Below the pieces are notes generated by a model. That model ran no database searches, was not told the origin of the DNA, and worked only from the letters and a program-made list of their open reading frames with translations. Below, one piece after another: positions 27,778 to 35,732 of a DNA stretch of 64,000 bases; the stretch's first letter is position 1; each line of letters begins with the position of its first letter. Made by a program: the position numbers and the translations under genes. The stretch is taken from assembly GCF_038237375.1 (NCBI RefSeq), contig NZ_CP151273.1, positions 372,001-436,000 on the forward strand. Reading direction: 5' to 3'. This DNA comes from Alcaligenes sp. SDU_A2. Lineage in GTDB: Bacteria; Pseudomonadota; Gammaproteobacteria; Burkholderiales; Burkholderiaceae_B.

Positions 27778-28307
27778 TTGCCTAAGAAAATGTTGCTACT
27801 AGAGCCCTTCCTCTCTAGCAATGGTGGGGGCTTGGGTTGACGTGCCCATCAGTCTGTGTGCTTTCTTGGCATGTAGCGATGGATCGACAGGCACAGAGGC
27901 ACGAGCACCAAAAAATAGATTTTCTGGTTAATAGCAGTCTTAAAAGAACGCTTTCCAGTTACAAAGTAGAAAATCCTAAGCTTCCTATGAACCTTGGCTA
28001 CGAACACCTGATTCAGGCTTTAGGCGGGCTACGCGTAGCCGGACCAATCACGCCTTGCAAGATCGACCGGCGTGTCCAGGCGATTGTTGCGCCGACTAAC
28101 GTGTAAAAGTTAGGCATGGTGTGTTGATCTGATGCAGTCGCGCTTTGGGGTGAGCGATCAACTCGGTAGAGCACTGATGTAGCTGATTCTGTTGGGGCTG
28201 GGGACTGTAGAGCTTGCGAAGTGATTTAAACGTTTTTACTTGACTGATGCTATTCTTAAATGAAATTTCATGGATTTAATCATTTTTGAACATCAGGGCT
28301 GGTTATT
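27778..28307. other. 530-bp accessory leader region upstream of the Fic gene
   Basis: Base composition drops here relative to the flanks. One open frame of 89 codons (27837-28106, plus) has no recognisable family and no clear ribosome binding site, so it is not called as a gene. Distinct features are an imperfect hairpin TTGCTA/TAGCAA (27793-27821), a perfect 14-bp palindrome GGCTACGCGTAGCC (28027-28040) and a perfect 12-bp palindrome ATGAAATTTCAT (28260-28271) close to the Fic start. A TTGACT box at 28240 is a possible -35. Confidence 0.5.
28260..28271. promoter_or_regulatory. 12-bp palindrome, candidate operator of the Fic gene
   Basis: ATGAAATTTCAT is a perfect inverted repeat without spacer, 36 bases upstream of the Fic ATG and 14 bases past a TTGACT box. 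Its place over the likely -10 region suits a repressor site, but no regulator is identified. Confidence 0.3.
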
Positions 28308-29873
28308 ATGGCTGAGTGGATTGGTTGCAAGAGGCTCGCTGAACAGTACAGCATCGAGACAGTACAACCGTTGCTCGTGGAGAGTGAAATTGGCTCGTCC
28401 AGGAAAACGATACGTCGTAGTGACGACGTGACGAGCGAAGTCTACACAGCGAGCATGCGCCCAGACGATACCCTATCTGCTGACCTTACCTTTGCGATCA
28501 AGCACGAAGGTGTGCATCTGGAGTTTCTTGCCCGTTTGTTTGAGCGTGTACCAGAACAGGATATAGCCGATTGGATGAACAGGGAGCGTACAGGTCAGTA
28601 CGCACGCCGAATAGGGTTTTTATGGGAGTGGCTGAGTGGGCGGCAGTTAGCAGGGGTTCAGGCTGTAACAGGCGGGAATTATGTTAATGCGATCGACTCG
28701 GAAAAATATTTGACGGCTTTTTGCCCCCGCAATAATCAACGTTGGCGAGTGCGGGATAACTTACCGGGTGATAGAGATTTTTGCCCTATCGTACGTCGGA
28801 CGGAAAAAGTGATAGCGGCTGAGCAGTACGATTGTACGCAGCAGCTTAATATCCTTCAGGCGGAGTATGGGACGGATATTTTGATGCGCAGTGCGGTATG
28901 GCTAACCGTTAAAGAGAGCCGCGCTAGTTTTTTGATTGAACGGGAAGAAGATAAGGCTGACCGTATTCAACGTTTTGCTGCTGTTATGGAGCGGCTTTGC
29001 GGTCAGTATCAAAATCCTCTTGATCGGGAAGCGTTGACGCAGTTGCAACGCGAGGTGATTGGTGAAAAATCTACGTTTAACCATTTTGGCTTGAGAAGAT
29101 CTCCGGTTTTTGTGGGTGAAACCTCTGGATTCCAAGAGGTCGTGCACTATATTGCTCCGCATTGGGATCAACTGGATGCCATGCTTAGCGGCATGGAACA
29201 GTTTGTCGAGCGCACGCAGGCAAGAGCGTCGATAGTAAGGGCCGCAGTGGTGGCGTTTGGTTTTGTGTACATTCATCCCCTGTCAGATGGAAATGGGCGA
29301 ATCCATCGATTTTTAATCAACGATATCTTGCGACGTGACGGAGCGGTGCCTAAGCCATATATTTTGCCGGTGTCGGCATCCATCACACATAAACCTCAAG
29401 ATCGTGCACGATACGATACGATTTTGGAGTCTTTTTCTAAGCCTCTGATGAGCCGTTGTAATGGGTTGTATAGTTTTGACAGGGTGCCGACCGAGTATGA
29501 GGATCAAATTCTGTCGAATTTTGATTTTCCAGCCTACGAAGATACAGCACCTGCATGGCGCTATATCGATTTGACTCAACATGTCGAGTATCTGGCCGAA
29601 TTGATAGACAACACGATTCGCTTTGAAATGCGCGAAGAGGCTCATCTACTTCGGTGCTGGGATACAGCACGGATGGCTATCAAGGATGTGGTTGAAGGCC
29701 CTAATCAGCATATAGATCGAATAATTCGTGCTATTAAAGGCAATGGGGGCCACATCTCTAATAAGCTTATTGGGGAGTTTCCTGTACTAGCGGATGTTGA
29801 CGTCGCTACGCGAGTCAAAGAGGCTGTAGAAAAAGCTTTTGAGGTACCGGTCGGGCCACTCGCCGAATCTTAG
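28308..29873 (+). CDS. Fic-domain protein (predicted AMP transferase)
   Basis: A 521-residue Fic/DOC superfamily protein. The catalytic motif is H323-PLSDGNGRIHR334, matching HPFxxGNGRxxR except that F is L. Fic enzymes usually transfer AMP from ATP to a hydroxyl of a target protein, and some de-AMPylate it. An upstream S207-FLI-E211-R resembles the (S/T)xxxE(G/N) inhibitory helix of self-inhibited class II Fic proteins, with R in place of G/N. The N-terminal 130 residues include TGQYARRIGFLWEWLSGR, seen in other large Fic proteins. Codon use and AT-richness differ from the flanking core genes, suggesting horizontal acquisition between ssb and the phosphoesterase. No separate antitoxin gene is seen. 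The target is unknown. Confidence 0.85.
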   Translation: MAEWIGCKRLAEQYSIETVQPLLVESEIGSSRKTIRRSDDVTSEVYTASMRPDDTLSADLTFAIKHEGVHLEFLARLFERVPEQDIADWMNRERTGQYARRIGFLWEWLSGRQLAGVQAVTGGNYVNAIDSEKYLTAFCPRNNQRWRVRDNLPGDRDFCPIVRRTEKVIAAEQYDCTQQLNILQAEYGTDILMRSAVWLTVKESRASFLIEREEDKADRIQRFAAVMERLCGQYQNPLDREALTQLQREVIGEKSTFNHFGLRRSPVFVGETSGFQEVVHYIAPHWDQLDAMLSGMEQFVERTQARASIVRAAVVAFGFVYIHPLSDGNGRIHRFLINDILRRDGAVPKPYILPVSASITHKPQDRARYDTILESFSKPLMSRCNGLYSFDRVPTEYEDQILSNFDFPAYEDTAPAWRYIDLTQHVEYLAELIDNTIRFEMREEAHLLRCWDTARMAIKDVVEGPNQHIDRIIRAIKGNGGHISNKLIGEFPVLADVDVATRVKEAVEKAFEVPVGPLAES

Positions 29874-29890
29874 CCGTCTTGCCGCCCACC

Positions 29891-30628
29891 TTAGCTTAGG
29901 GTGCCGCTGCGCAGGGCCTGGGCCCAGTCGTGGCGTTGGCGCTGTTCGGCCAGTTGCGCGGCACTGTGGTGGTCGTAGGGTACGCAGCGCAGTTGGGCGG
30001 ACCAGTGTTTGTCTGTCTGTTCGATAATGGCGTAGCGGGCGTGTGGCGAACCGGTTTGTACGATGTGGGGTTGGGGTTGGTCGCTGTGGTAGGCCTGCAG
30101 GCCGACGCTGCCGGGATTGACCAGCAGGCGGCCGTCGGGCAGCGACACAATTCGGGGAATATGCGTGTGGCCGCACAGGACGACTGGGTGACGCGTTTTT
30201 CCCAGACGGGCGATGATTTCTTCGTGCGTGGCGGCTCGGACTTTTCCGTTCTCGAGGGTTTCCAGCAGATATTGCAGATCGTCTCCGGGCGCGCCATGCG
30301 TCAGCAGGATATCGTCGCCCAGTTCTATGTCGGTAGGCAGGCTGTCCAGCCAGTCCAGGTGGGCGGTCGTTAGTTGTTCATGCGCGAACCGGTCGGATGC
30401 GCCCATGTCGGGGCGGGCCTGGGTCAGCAATTGGCGTTCGTGGTTGCCGCGCAGGGTCGGCAAGGTCAGCGGCATGAGCAGATCGGCTGTTTCGGCCGGC
30501 TGTAGCGGCCCCGACAGGATATCGCCTAGGTTGACTGTCAGATCGACGCGCTGCGTGTCGATATCCTGAAGGACAGCTTGCAGGGCAGGCAGGTTGCCGT
30601 GAATGTCGGAGATGGCTGCGATTTTCAT
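29891..30628 (-). CDS. Metallophosphoesterase (YfcE/MJ0936-like)
   Basis: A 245-residue calcineurin-like phosphoesterase. The dinuclear metal motifs are all present: ISDIHGN (DxH), NLGDILSGP (GD), TLRGNHER (GNHE), LLTHGAPG (H) and VLCGHTHIPR (GHTH). VNPGSVG near the C-terminus is typical of the YfcE-like phosphodiesterase group. The substrate is unknown. AAGGG lies eight bases before the ATG. It lies 42 bases downstream of the MFS gene on the same strand and may be cotranscribed with it. Confidence 0.88.
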   Translation of the reverse strand: MKIAAISDIHGNLPALQAVLQDIDTQRVDLTVNLGDILSGPLQPAETADLLMPLTLPTLRGNHERQLLTQARPDMGASDRFAHEQLTTAHLDWLDSLPTDIELGDDILLTHGAPGDDLQYLLETLENGKVRAATHEEIIARLGKTRHPVVLCGHTHIPRIVSLPDGRLLVNPGSVGLQAYHSDQPQPHIVQTGSPHARYAIIEQTDKHWSAQLRCVPYDHHSAAQLAEQRQRHDWAQALRSGTLS

Positions 30629-30670
30629 GGTTTTGACCCTTAGTGGGCAGAATAATGCGTGGTGCGGGTT

Positions 30671-31894
30671 TTAAAATTCCGCCTTGTGTGTCCGTCGCAG
30701 AATCAGCAAACTGATGGCGGTCAGTCCTGCAAAGCAGGCTCCGGCGGCAAAGGTGCCTTGAAAACCGATGGCATCCCATAGTGCACCGGCGATGATGCTG
30801 GCCAGCAGCAGGGCGACGCCGGTCAGCAGGTGGAACATGCCAAACGCCGTGCCGCGCAGGTCGGCCGGGGCGCTGTCGGCAATCAGCACATTGAATAAAC
30901 CTTGAGTAAAACCCATGTGCAGGCCCCACAAGGCCACACCCAGCCCCAGACCTGCCAAACCCGGCACGAAGGCCAGCACCAGGTCGGCGGCGATCAGCAG
31001 TACGACGCCGATCAGCAGCAGGTCCATTTTACGCATGCGGTCGGATAGTACACCGGCCGGATAGGCCGACAGGGAATAGGCCAGCCCCATGACGACCAGC
31101 ACGGCCGGGGCCCACATGGGTTCCAGTCCGGTGGCTTGGGCACGCAGAATCAGAAAGGCTTCGCTAAAGCGCGCCAGGGTAAAAGCCAGACCGATGCCGA
31201 TGATCCACCAGTAGCGCGTCCCCAGCCGGGTCAGTTCGGCCTTGTTCAGGGGCAGCTTGCGGGGGCGCGATGCGGCCGGCAGTTTGGGTTCGCGCACGAA
31301 CAACACCAGTATGGCGACCGAGACAAAGGCCGGCAGGACGGCGAACCAAAAGACAAGTTGGTAATTGTTGGCGGTCCACCACATCAGGCTCATGGCCAGC
31401 AGTGGCCCGGTGAACGCGCCTATGGTGTCCAGGGTCTGGCGCAGGCCGTAGGCGGCCCCGCGCAGTTCGGGCGGAGTGACGTCGGCTACCAGGGCATCGC
31501 GCGGCGCGCCGCGTATGCCTTTGCCGATACGGTCCACAAAGCGCGCTCCGACCAGCCAGCCCAGCGTGCCGGCCAGCGGAAAGACCGGCTTGGTCAGCGC
31601 GCCCAGGCCGTAGCCGATGACGGCCAGCAACTTGCGCTTGCCGAAGCGATCGCTGATCGCACCGGAAAAGACCTTCATGATGGACGCGGTGGCTTCGGCG
31701 ATGCCTTCGATCAGGCCCACGGCCAGTACGGACGTACCCAGCACCGCCACCATATAGATGGGCAGCAGGGCATGGATCATTTCCGATGAAATATCCATGA
31801 ACATGGACACAAAACCCAGCGCCCAGACGCTGCGAGGGATGCCGCCGGGCTGCCGACCTGAAGGTTTGGCGGTGGTGTCAGCGGTTTTCGTCAT
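30671..31894 (-). CDS. MFS transporter downstream of a ChrB-N protein
   Basis: A 407-residue major facilitator with 12 predicted helices. Signature segments are FVSMFMDISSEMIHALLPIY, GAISDRFGKRKLLAVIGYG, GKGIRGAPRDALVADVTP and GVLSDRMRKMD. The start at 31894 is preferred to one 29 codons earlier because the added residues are not membrane-like and would overlap the upstream gene further. It overlaps the end of the ChrB-N gene by 17 bases, so the two are coupled. The pairing suggests efflux linked to oxyanion or metal stress, but this is inference. Confidence 0.8.
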   Translation of the reverse strand: MTKTADTTAKPSGRQPGGIPRSVWALGFVSMFMDISSEMIHALLPIYMVAVLGTSVLAVGLIEGIAEATASIMKVFSGAISDRFGKRKLLAVIGYGLGALTKPVFPLAGTLGWLVGARFVDRIGKGIRGAPRDALVADVTPPELRGAAYGLRQTLDTIGAFTGPLLAMSLMWWTANNYQLVFWFAVLPAFVSVAILVLFVREPKLPAASRPRKLPLNKAELTRLGTRYWWIIGIGLAFTLARFSEAFLILRAQATGLEPMWAPAVLVVMGLAYSLSAYPAGVLSDRMRKMDLLLIGVVLLIAADLVLAFVPGLAGLGLGVALWGLHMGFTQGLFNVLIADSAPADLRGTAFGMFHLLTGVALLLASIIAGALWDAIGFQGTFAAGACFAGLTAISLLILRRTHKAEF

Positions 31895-32420
31895 GGGCGT
31901 CGTAGACCATCTGGGCATAGTGATCGAGTCTGGCCTTGCAATCTTGCAGGCGCTCTTGGGCCGTGACGGCCAGGGGGGCATCGTAGAAGTCCAGCTTGCG
32001 GATCTTCTCGTACCAGAGCTCCAGTTTTTTCAGATCGGTTTCTTCTTCGTCCAGTTCGGCGTAGGTGAACTTCTGGATGGCGATTTCTTTGGCGATCTCG
32101 GCCTCGAAGTCCTGACAGCGTCGCAGCAGTTCCTGATACTGATCGTTGCGATCGGCCTTGAAACGGGCAATGACCTTGTCCTCTTGGGTCGGGTCCAGGG
32201 CAACGGTTTCGAGCAACACGCAGTCGCCCTGCATCGTGGCGATGTCGTGCTCCAGCACTTTAAGCCTGCGTACATGTTCGTCCGTCTTGGGCAACAGGCA
32301 GACGCCGTTTTGCAGGTAGACGGCCCCCAGGCTTTTAAGACGCCGCCAGAGCGCCAGGCGTTTAGCGCTGGGTTCGGCCGGGACCTTGTAGGTCAGTAAC
32401 AGCCAGGTAATCGGATGCAT
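31878..32420 (-). CDS. ChrB N-terminal domain-like protein
   Basis: A 180-residue protein resembling the N-terminal domain of chromate resistance protein ChrB. It opens with WLLLTYKVPAEPSAKRLALW, then SLGAVYLQNGVCLLP and a long helical region with FEAEIAKEIAIQKFTYAELD. In ChrB this domain is followed by a second, catalytic or sensory, domain that is absent here. It leads the operon with an overlapping MFS gene. It may act as a regulator or accessory factor of the transporter. No typical helix-turn-helix is obvious, so its biochemical role is unknown. Confidence 0.7.
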   Translation of the reverse strand: MHPITWLLLTYKVPAEPSAKRLALWRRLKSLGAVYLQNGVCLLPKTDEHVRRLKVLEHDIATMQGDCVLLETVALDPTQEDKVIARFKADRNDQYQELLRRCQDFEAEIAKEIAIQKFTYAELDEEETDLKKLELWYEKIRKLDFYDAPLAVTAQERLQDCKARLDHYAQMVYDAHDENR

Positions 32421-32491
32421 GATCGTGTTCTAAAGTAACGACCGTTTCATTCTAGTGGATACGATAAGGGCCTGGCTAGAGAAATCAGCGT

Positions 32492-33199
32492 TCAGGGTGT
32501 CGTGCCGCTTTGTGCTTCCTGGTAAGCCTGGGCGGCATTATGCACGTGCTGGGTCGCCAGCAGATTGGCCAGTTCGCTGTTGCCGGCAATGACGGCGTTC
32601 AGGATCAGGGCGTGGTCTTCCCAGTTCTGGCGTATGCGTTGCAGATTGCTGGGGGCGAACAGCAGGGCGGTGCGGTCACGCAGCGACCGCATCAGTTCGG
32701 TCAGCACGATATTGCCGGACATGGTGCCCAGCGTTTCGTGGAACTGGCGGTTCAGGGATTTGAGCAGATCCAGATTGCCGGTATCCACGGCCTGGCGGCC
32801 TTGCGCCAGGATGGTCTGCAGCTTTTCGATGCTGGCCGGGTCGCGGTGTTGGGCGGCCAGCTTGGCGTTCAGTCCTTCCAGGGTGGCACGTACTTCGGCC
32901 ATGTTGTAGGCGATATCGGCCGAGAGTACGGCGACCGATGCGCCACGGCGCGGTTCGATCGTCACCAGTCCTTCGGACGCCAGTTCGCGCAGGGCCTCGC
33001 GTACGGGAATGCGCGAGACGCCCAGCTCTGTCGCCAATTTGCCTTCCACCAGTCGGTCGCCGGGGTGAAATTCACCGCTTAGGATGCGTTCGCGCAACTG
33101 GTCGCGAATGACGGCGAACAGAGAAGCGTGTTGGTCGCCCAGGCGGCGGTTGTCGCTACTGGCGTTGGAATGGGGGAGGCTGAAGCTGGGGATATTCAT
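32492..33199 (-). CDS. GntR-family (FCD) transcriptional regulator
   Basis: A 235-residue regulator. The N-terminal winged helix (about residues 25-90) reads LRERILSGEFHPGDRLVEGK, LGVSRIPVREALRELASEGL and EPRRGASVA. The C-terminal FCD ligand domain (about 95-225) has NRQFHETLG and HALILNAVIAGN, which carry metal/ligand histidines. The ATG at 33199 is preferred over one eight codons earlier and has AGGT upstream. The gene sits at the edge of the catabolic block. The GGTATACA site at 33267-33274 lies in its promoter, and related sites recur at every promoter up to 41.5 kb, so it is the likely repressor of the block, acting also on itself. Confidence 0.9.
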   Translation of the reverse strand: MNIPSFSLPHSNASSDNRRLGDQHASLFAVIRDQLRERILSGEFHPGDRLVEGKLATELGVSRIPVREALRELASEGLVTIEPRRGASVAVLSADIAYNMAEVRATLEGLNAKLAAQHRDPASIEKLQTILAQGRQAVDTGNLDLLKSLNRQFHETLGTMSGNIVLTELMRSLRDRTALLFAPSNLQRIRQNWEDHALILNAVIAGNSELANLLATQHVHNAAQAYQEAQSGTTP

Positions 33200-33266
33200 G
33201 GTGTGACCTGTACGATCGGGCAAGCAAGTTCCTGATTATACGGGTTTCGGCGTTTTTTCTGAATAT

Positions 33267-33274
33267 GGTATACA
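33267..33274. promoter_or_regulatory. GGTATAC-type operator upstream of the gntR gene
   Basis: GGTATACA matches the shared GGTATACC palindrome at 7 of 8 positions. It lies 68 bases upstream of the regulator start, consistent with autoregulation. Wider context is ATGGTATACAGTTTGG. Confidence 0.55.
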
Positions 33275-33292
33275 GTTTGGGGACTAAGCGTG

Positions 33293-34033
33293 TCAATGCC
33301 ATAGTGTGCGGGCGATCAGGGCAAGGGCGCTGAATGTACAGATGCCCAGCAATAGACGGCGCATCAGTGGCAGGCTGACCGTATGCCGCAGGCGTCCCGA
33401 CAAGGCAAAGCCCACTAACATGAAGGGATACAGCACGATGCTAAGCATGGCTTGCTGCACAGTGAACAAGTCGGCCAGAATCAGCAGCAGCACGGACAGG
33501 CTGGCACCCAAAAATAAAATCAGTCCCAGCGAGGCGCGCAACTGTGCCGGTGCCAGATTCTGCATGGCAATGGCCAGCGCGGGGGCACCGACCGATGTCA
33601 GTGTGCCCATAATCCCCGAGGCGATACCGGCCAGACTCATGTTGCGCAGGCTGGGCAGGATGCGCAGGCCACGGGCGCTAAGGGCGACGGCAGCCAGGAT
33701 GGCGACGGCAAAACCCAGGTTGATGGCGTCCAGCGGCAATTGCGTCATGGCCAGCACGGCCACGATGGAGCCTGCGGCCCGCCCACCCAGCGCGCAGGCC
33801 ACCACGCGCGGCACGATGTGGCGGCGTTCACGCAGCGCGGCCAGCAGGGACACGCTGCCGCCCAGTGCGAGCAACGGGCCGGGCACTAAGGCGGGAAAGA
33901 CCAAAGCGGCAATCGGCGCGACCAGCATGGCAAAGCCCACACCCCCCACGCCTTGCAGAAAGGCGGCTAGTACGACCAATGCGGCCATCAGCAGCCAGGA
34001 GAGCGGATCGACCAGATCGAGCAGAGCGGTCAT
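33293..34033 (-). CDS. TauE/SafE (TSUP) family exporter
   Basis: A 246-residue integral membrane protein with about eight helices. It has the TSUP pattern in both halves: LAAFLQGVGGVGFAMLVAPI near the N-terminus and SGIMGTLTSVGAPALAIAM in the middle. TSUP proteins export sulfite, sulfoacetate or related organic anions. The gene precedes the GntR gene by 93 bases on the minus strand and diverges from the large permease. A GGTATGCC site lies in front of it. Within the block it may export an anion released by the pathway; the substrate is not shown by sequence. Confidence 0.82.
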   Translation of the reverse strand: MTALLDLVDPLSWLLMAALVVLAAFLQGVGGVGFAMLVAPIAALVFPALVPGPLLALGGSVSLLAALRERRHIVPRVVACALGGRAAGSIVAVLAMTQLPLDAINLGFAVAILAAVALSARGLRILPSLRNMSLAGIASGIMGTLTSVGAPALAIAMQNLAPAQLRASLGLILFLGASLSVLLLILADLFTVQQAMLSIVLYPFMLVGFALSGRLRHTVSLPLMRRLLLGICTFSALALIARTLWH

Positions 34034-34061
34034 AGCGTATTTCCCTTTTTTCTATGTATAA

Positions 34062-34069
34062 GGTATGCC
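34062..34069. promoter_or_regulatory. GGTATGCC operator variant upstream of the TSUP gene
   Basis: GGTATGCC is one mismatch from the shared palindrome and lies 29 bases upstream of the exporter start on the minus strand. Confidence 0.45.
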
Positions 34070-34152
34070 AAGCAAATAGTTCAGGCTTGAATGTCTTAGC
34101 GTTTTCCCCAGTTTCAGCCATATTTTTCTGATTTGAAAACAATATTGAAGAT

Positions 34153-34160
34153 AGTATACC
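34153..34160. promoter_or_regulatory. AGTATACC operator upstream of the permease gene
   Basis: AGTATACC followed by GTTTATGG. It lies 50 bases upstream of the permease ATG, within the divergent region shared with the TSUP gene. Confidence 0.55.
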
Positions 34161-34209
34161 GTTTATGGTTTCAGACCATATCCAGAAAAATGATAATGGA
34201 GGGGGATAC

Positions 34210-35727
34210 ATGCAAAGCGACGTGGTGCTCAGTGCGGCGCACTGGGCGTACTTGATCAGCGTCCTGGTCATCATCGTCACGATGATGTTCCGGGCCAATG
34301 TGGTGGTGCCGTCCGTGATCGGCACGCTGGCTGTGGTCACGGCCATGACGGGTAGCCCAATTCAGGGTTTGATCAGTATTTTTTCGGCCAGTTTCGTGGC
34401 TGCCAAGGAGCTGTTCAACATTTTCCTGGTGATCACATTCATGACGGCGCTGCTCAATTCTTTAAAGCGGCTGGAAGCGGATGTGAAAATGGTGGCGCCG
34501 TTTCGCAAGGTCATGGTCAATAGCGCGTCGTCTTTCCTGATGATTGCGGCGGCCACGTACTTTATTTCCTTGTTCTTCTGGCCCACGCCCGCTGTGCCGC
34601 TGGTGTCGGCGATCTTGCTGCCGGCGGCCATCGCGGCAGGGCTACCGCCCTTGGCCGGTGCCATGGTCATTGCCATTTGCGGGCAGGGCATGGCGCTGTC
34701 CTCGGACTACATTATCGGGGTGGCCCCAGGCATCAGCGCCAAGGCCGCTGGGGTAGGGGCGGATGTGGCGGTGCTGGCCGACCGTGCGCTGGTCCTGTCC
34801 TGGATTACCGGGGGCGTGGCATTGGTGCTGGCTTTTGTGACCATGCGTCGTTACTTCAAACCGGCCAGTAGCCGCCTGCTGGATGAGTGGATGCGGCGCG
34901 CACCCGACAGTACGCTGGACGAGGTCGAATCCCAAGGCACGTATGACAAGGCAGAAATCGCCCGTGGCACGGCCGGCAACGAGCATACCCAGCATGCGGG
35001 GCTGACGCCCAAGGAAGAGCGTTATTCGCGCATTCTGGCCGTGATTACGCCTTTGGCGTTTCTGACGGTTATCGGCATCATGTTGTTGCCGCGCTTTATT
35101 CCATCGCTGCCTGTGCTGCGCGGCGGCGATGCGGCCGGATTGGTCGGCGGCGTGGCGTTTATTTTGATGATGATCGCCACCTGTATGGCCGAGGGGCCGC
35201 GTCGCATGCTCGATACCTGTCCGGATCACATGACCGATGGGTTTGTCTTTGCCTTTCGCGCGATGGGGTCGGTCTTGCCGATTGCAGGCTTCTTTTTTCT
35301 GGGGGCCAGCGAAGCGACATCGGCTATCTTGGGCACGCCGCTGGACCAAACGCCCAGCCTGTTGTTCGAGCTGATCTCGGCCGGTCAGCATCTGATTCCC
35401 GACAATCATTTCCTGGTGGCCTTTGGTGTGTTGTTGGTGGGGGTTATCTCCGGCATTGACGGCTCGGGCTTCTCGGGTCTGCCGTTGACCGGCACCTTGG
35501 CGTCGGCGTTAAGTCCCGTATCCGGCCTGGATGTGGAAACCTTGGCGGCCGTGGGACAGATCGGTGCCATCTGGACGGGCGGGGGCACGTTGATTGCTTG
35601 GTCGTCCCTGATTGCAGTGGCCGGTTTTGCGCGTGTACACATTCTGGATCTGGTGCGTGCGCTGACTGTGCCGGTGCTGGCCGGGATGGGGACAGCCACA
35701 GTTTGCGCCGTATTGGTGTTTGGGTAG
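34210..35727 (+). CDS. Large multi-spanning permease, family uncertain
   Basis: A 505-residue membrane protein with roughly 11-12 helices and one cytoplasmic loop of about 70 residues (about 220-285, rich in charge). Repeated small-residue motifs include AICGQGMALSSDYIIGVAPG, FRAMGSVLPIAGFFFLGASE and GVISGIDGSGFSGLPLTGTL. Paired re-entrant segments of this kind resemble ion-coupled anion or organic-acid transporters, but I cannot place it in a named family with confidence. The ATG at 34210 has GGAGG upstream. The next gene starts five bases after its stop, so transporter and gamma-glutamyltransferase-like hydrolase form one operon. It probably imports the pathway substrate. Confidence 0.75.
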   Translation: MQSDVVLSAAHWAYLISVLVIIVTMMFRANVVVPSVIGTLAVVTAMTGSPIQGLISIFSASFVAAKELFNIFLVITFMTALLNSLKRLEADVKMVAPFRKVMVNSASSFLMIAAATYFISLFFWPTPAVPLVSAILLPAAIAAGLPPLAGAMVIAICGQGMALSSDYIIGVAPGISAKAAGVGADVAVLADRALVLSWITGGVALVLAFVTMRRYFKPASSRLLDEWMRRAPDSTLDEVESQGTYDKAEIARGTAGNEHTQHAGLTPKEERYSRILAVITPLAFLTVIGIMLLPRFIPSLPVLRGGDAAGLVGGVAFILMMIATCMAEGPRRMLDTCPDHMTDGFVFAFRAMGSVLPIAGFFFLGASEATSAILGTPLDQTPSLLFELISAGQHLIPDNHFLVAFGVLLVGVISGIDGSGFSGLPLTGTLASALSPVSGLDVETLAAVGQIGAIWTGGGTLIAWSSLIAVAGFARVHILDLVRALTVPVLAGMGTATVCAVLVFG

Positions 35728-35732
35728 GCGCT

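Noticed and set aside
27837-28106. 89-codon plus-strand frame before the Fic gene, considered as an antitoxin
   Set aside because: It ends 200 bases before the Fic gene, has no clear ribosome binding site, and shows none of the inhibitory (S/T)xxxE(G/N) motif expected of a Fic antitoxin. The Fic protein appears to carry its own inhibitory helix.
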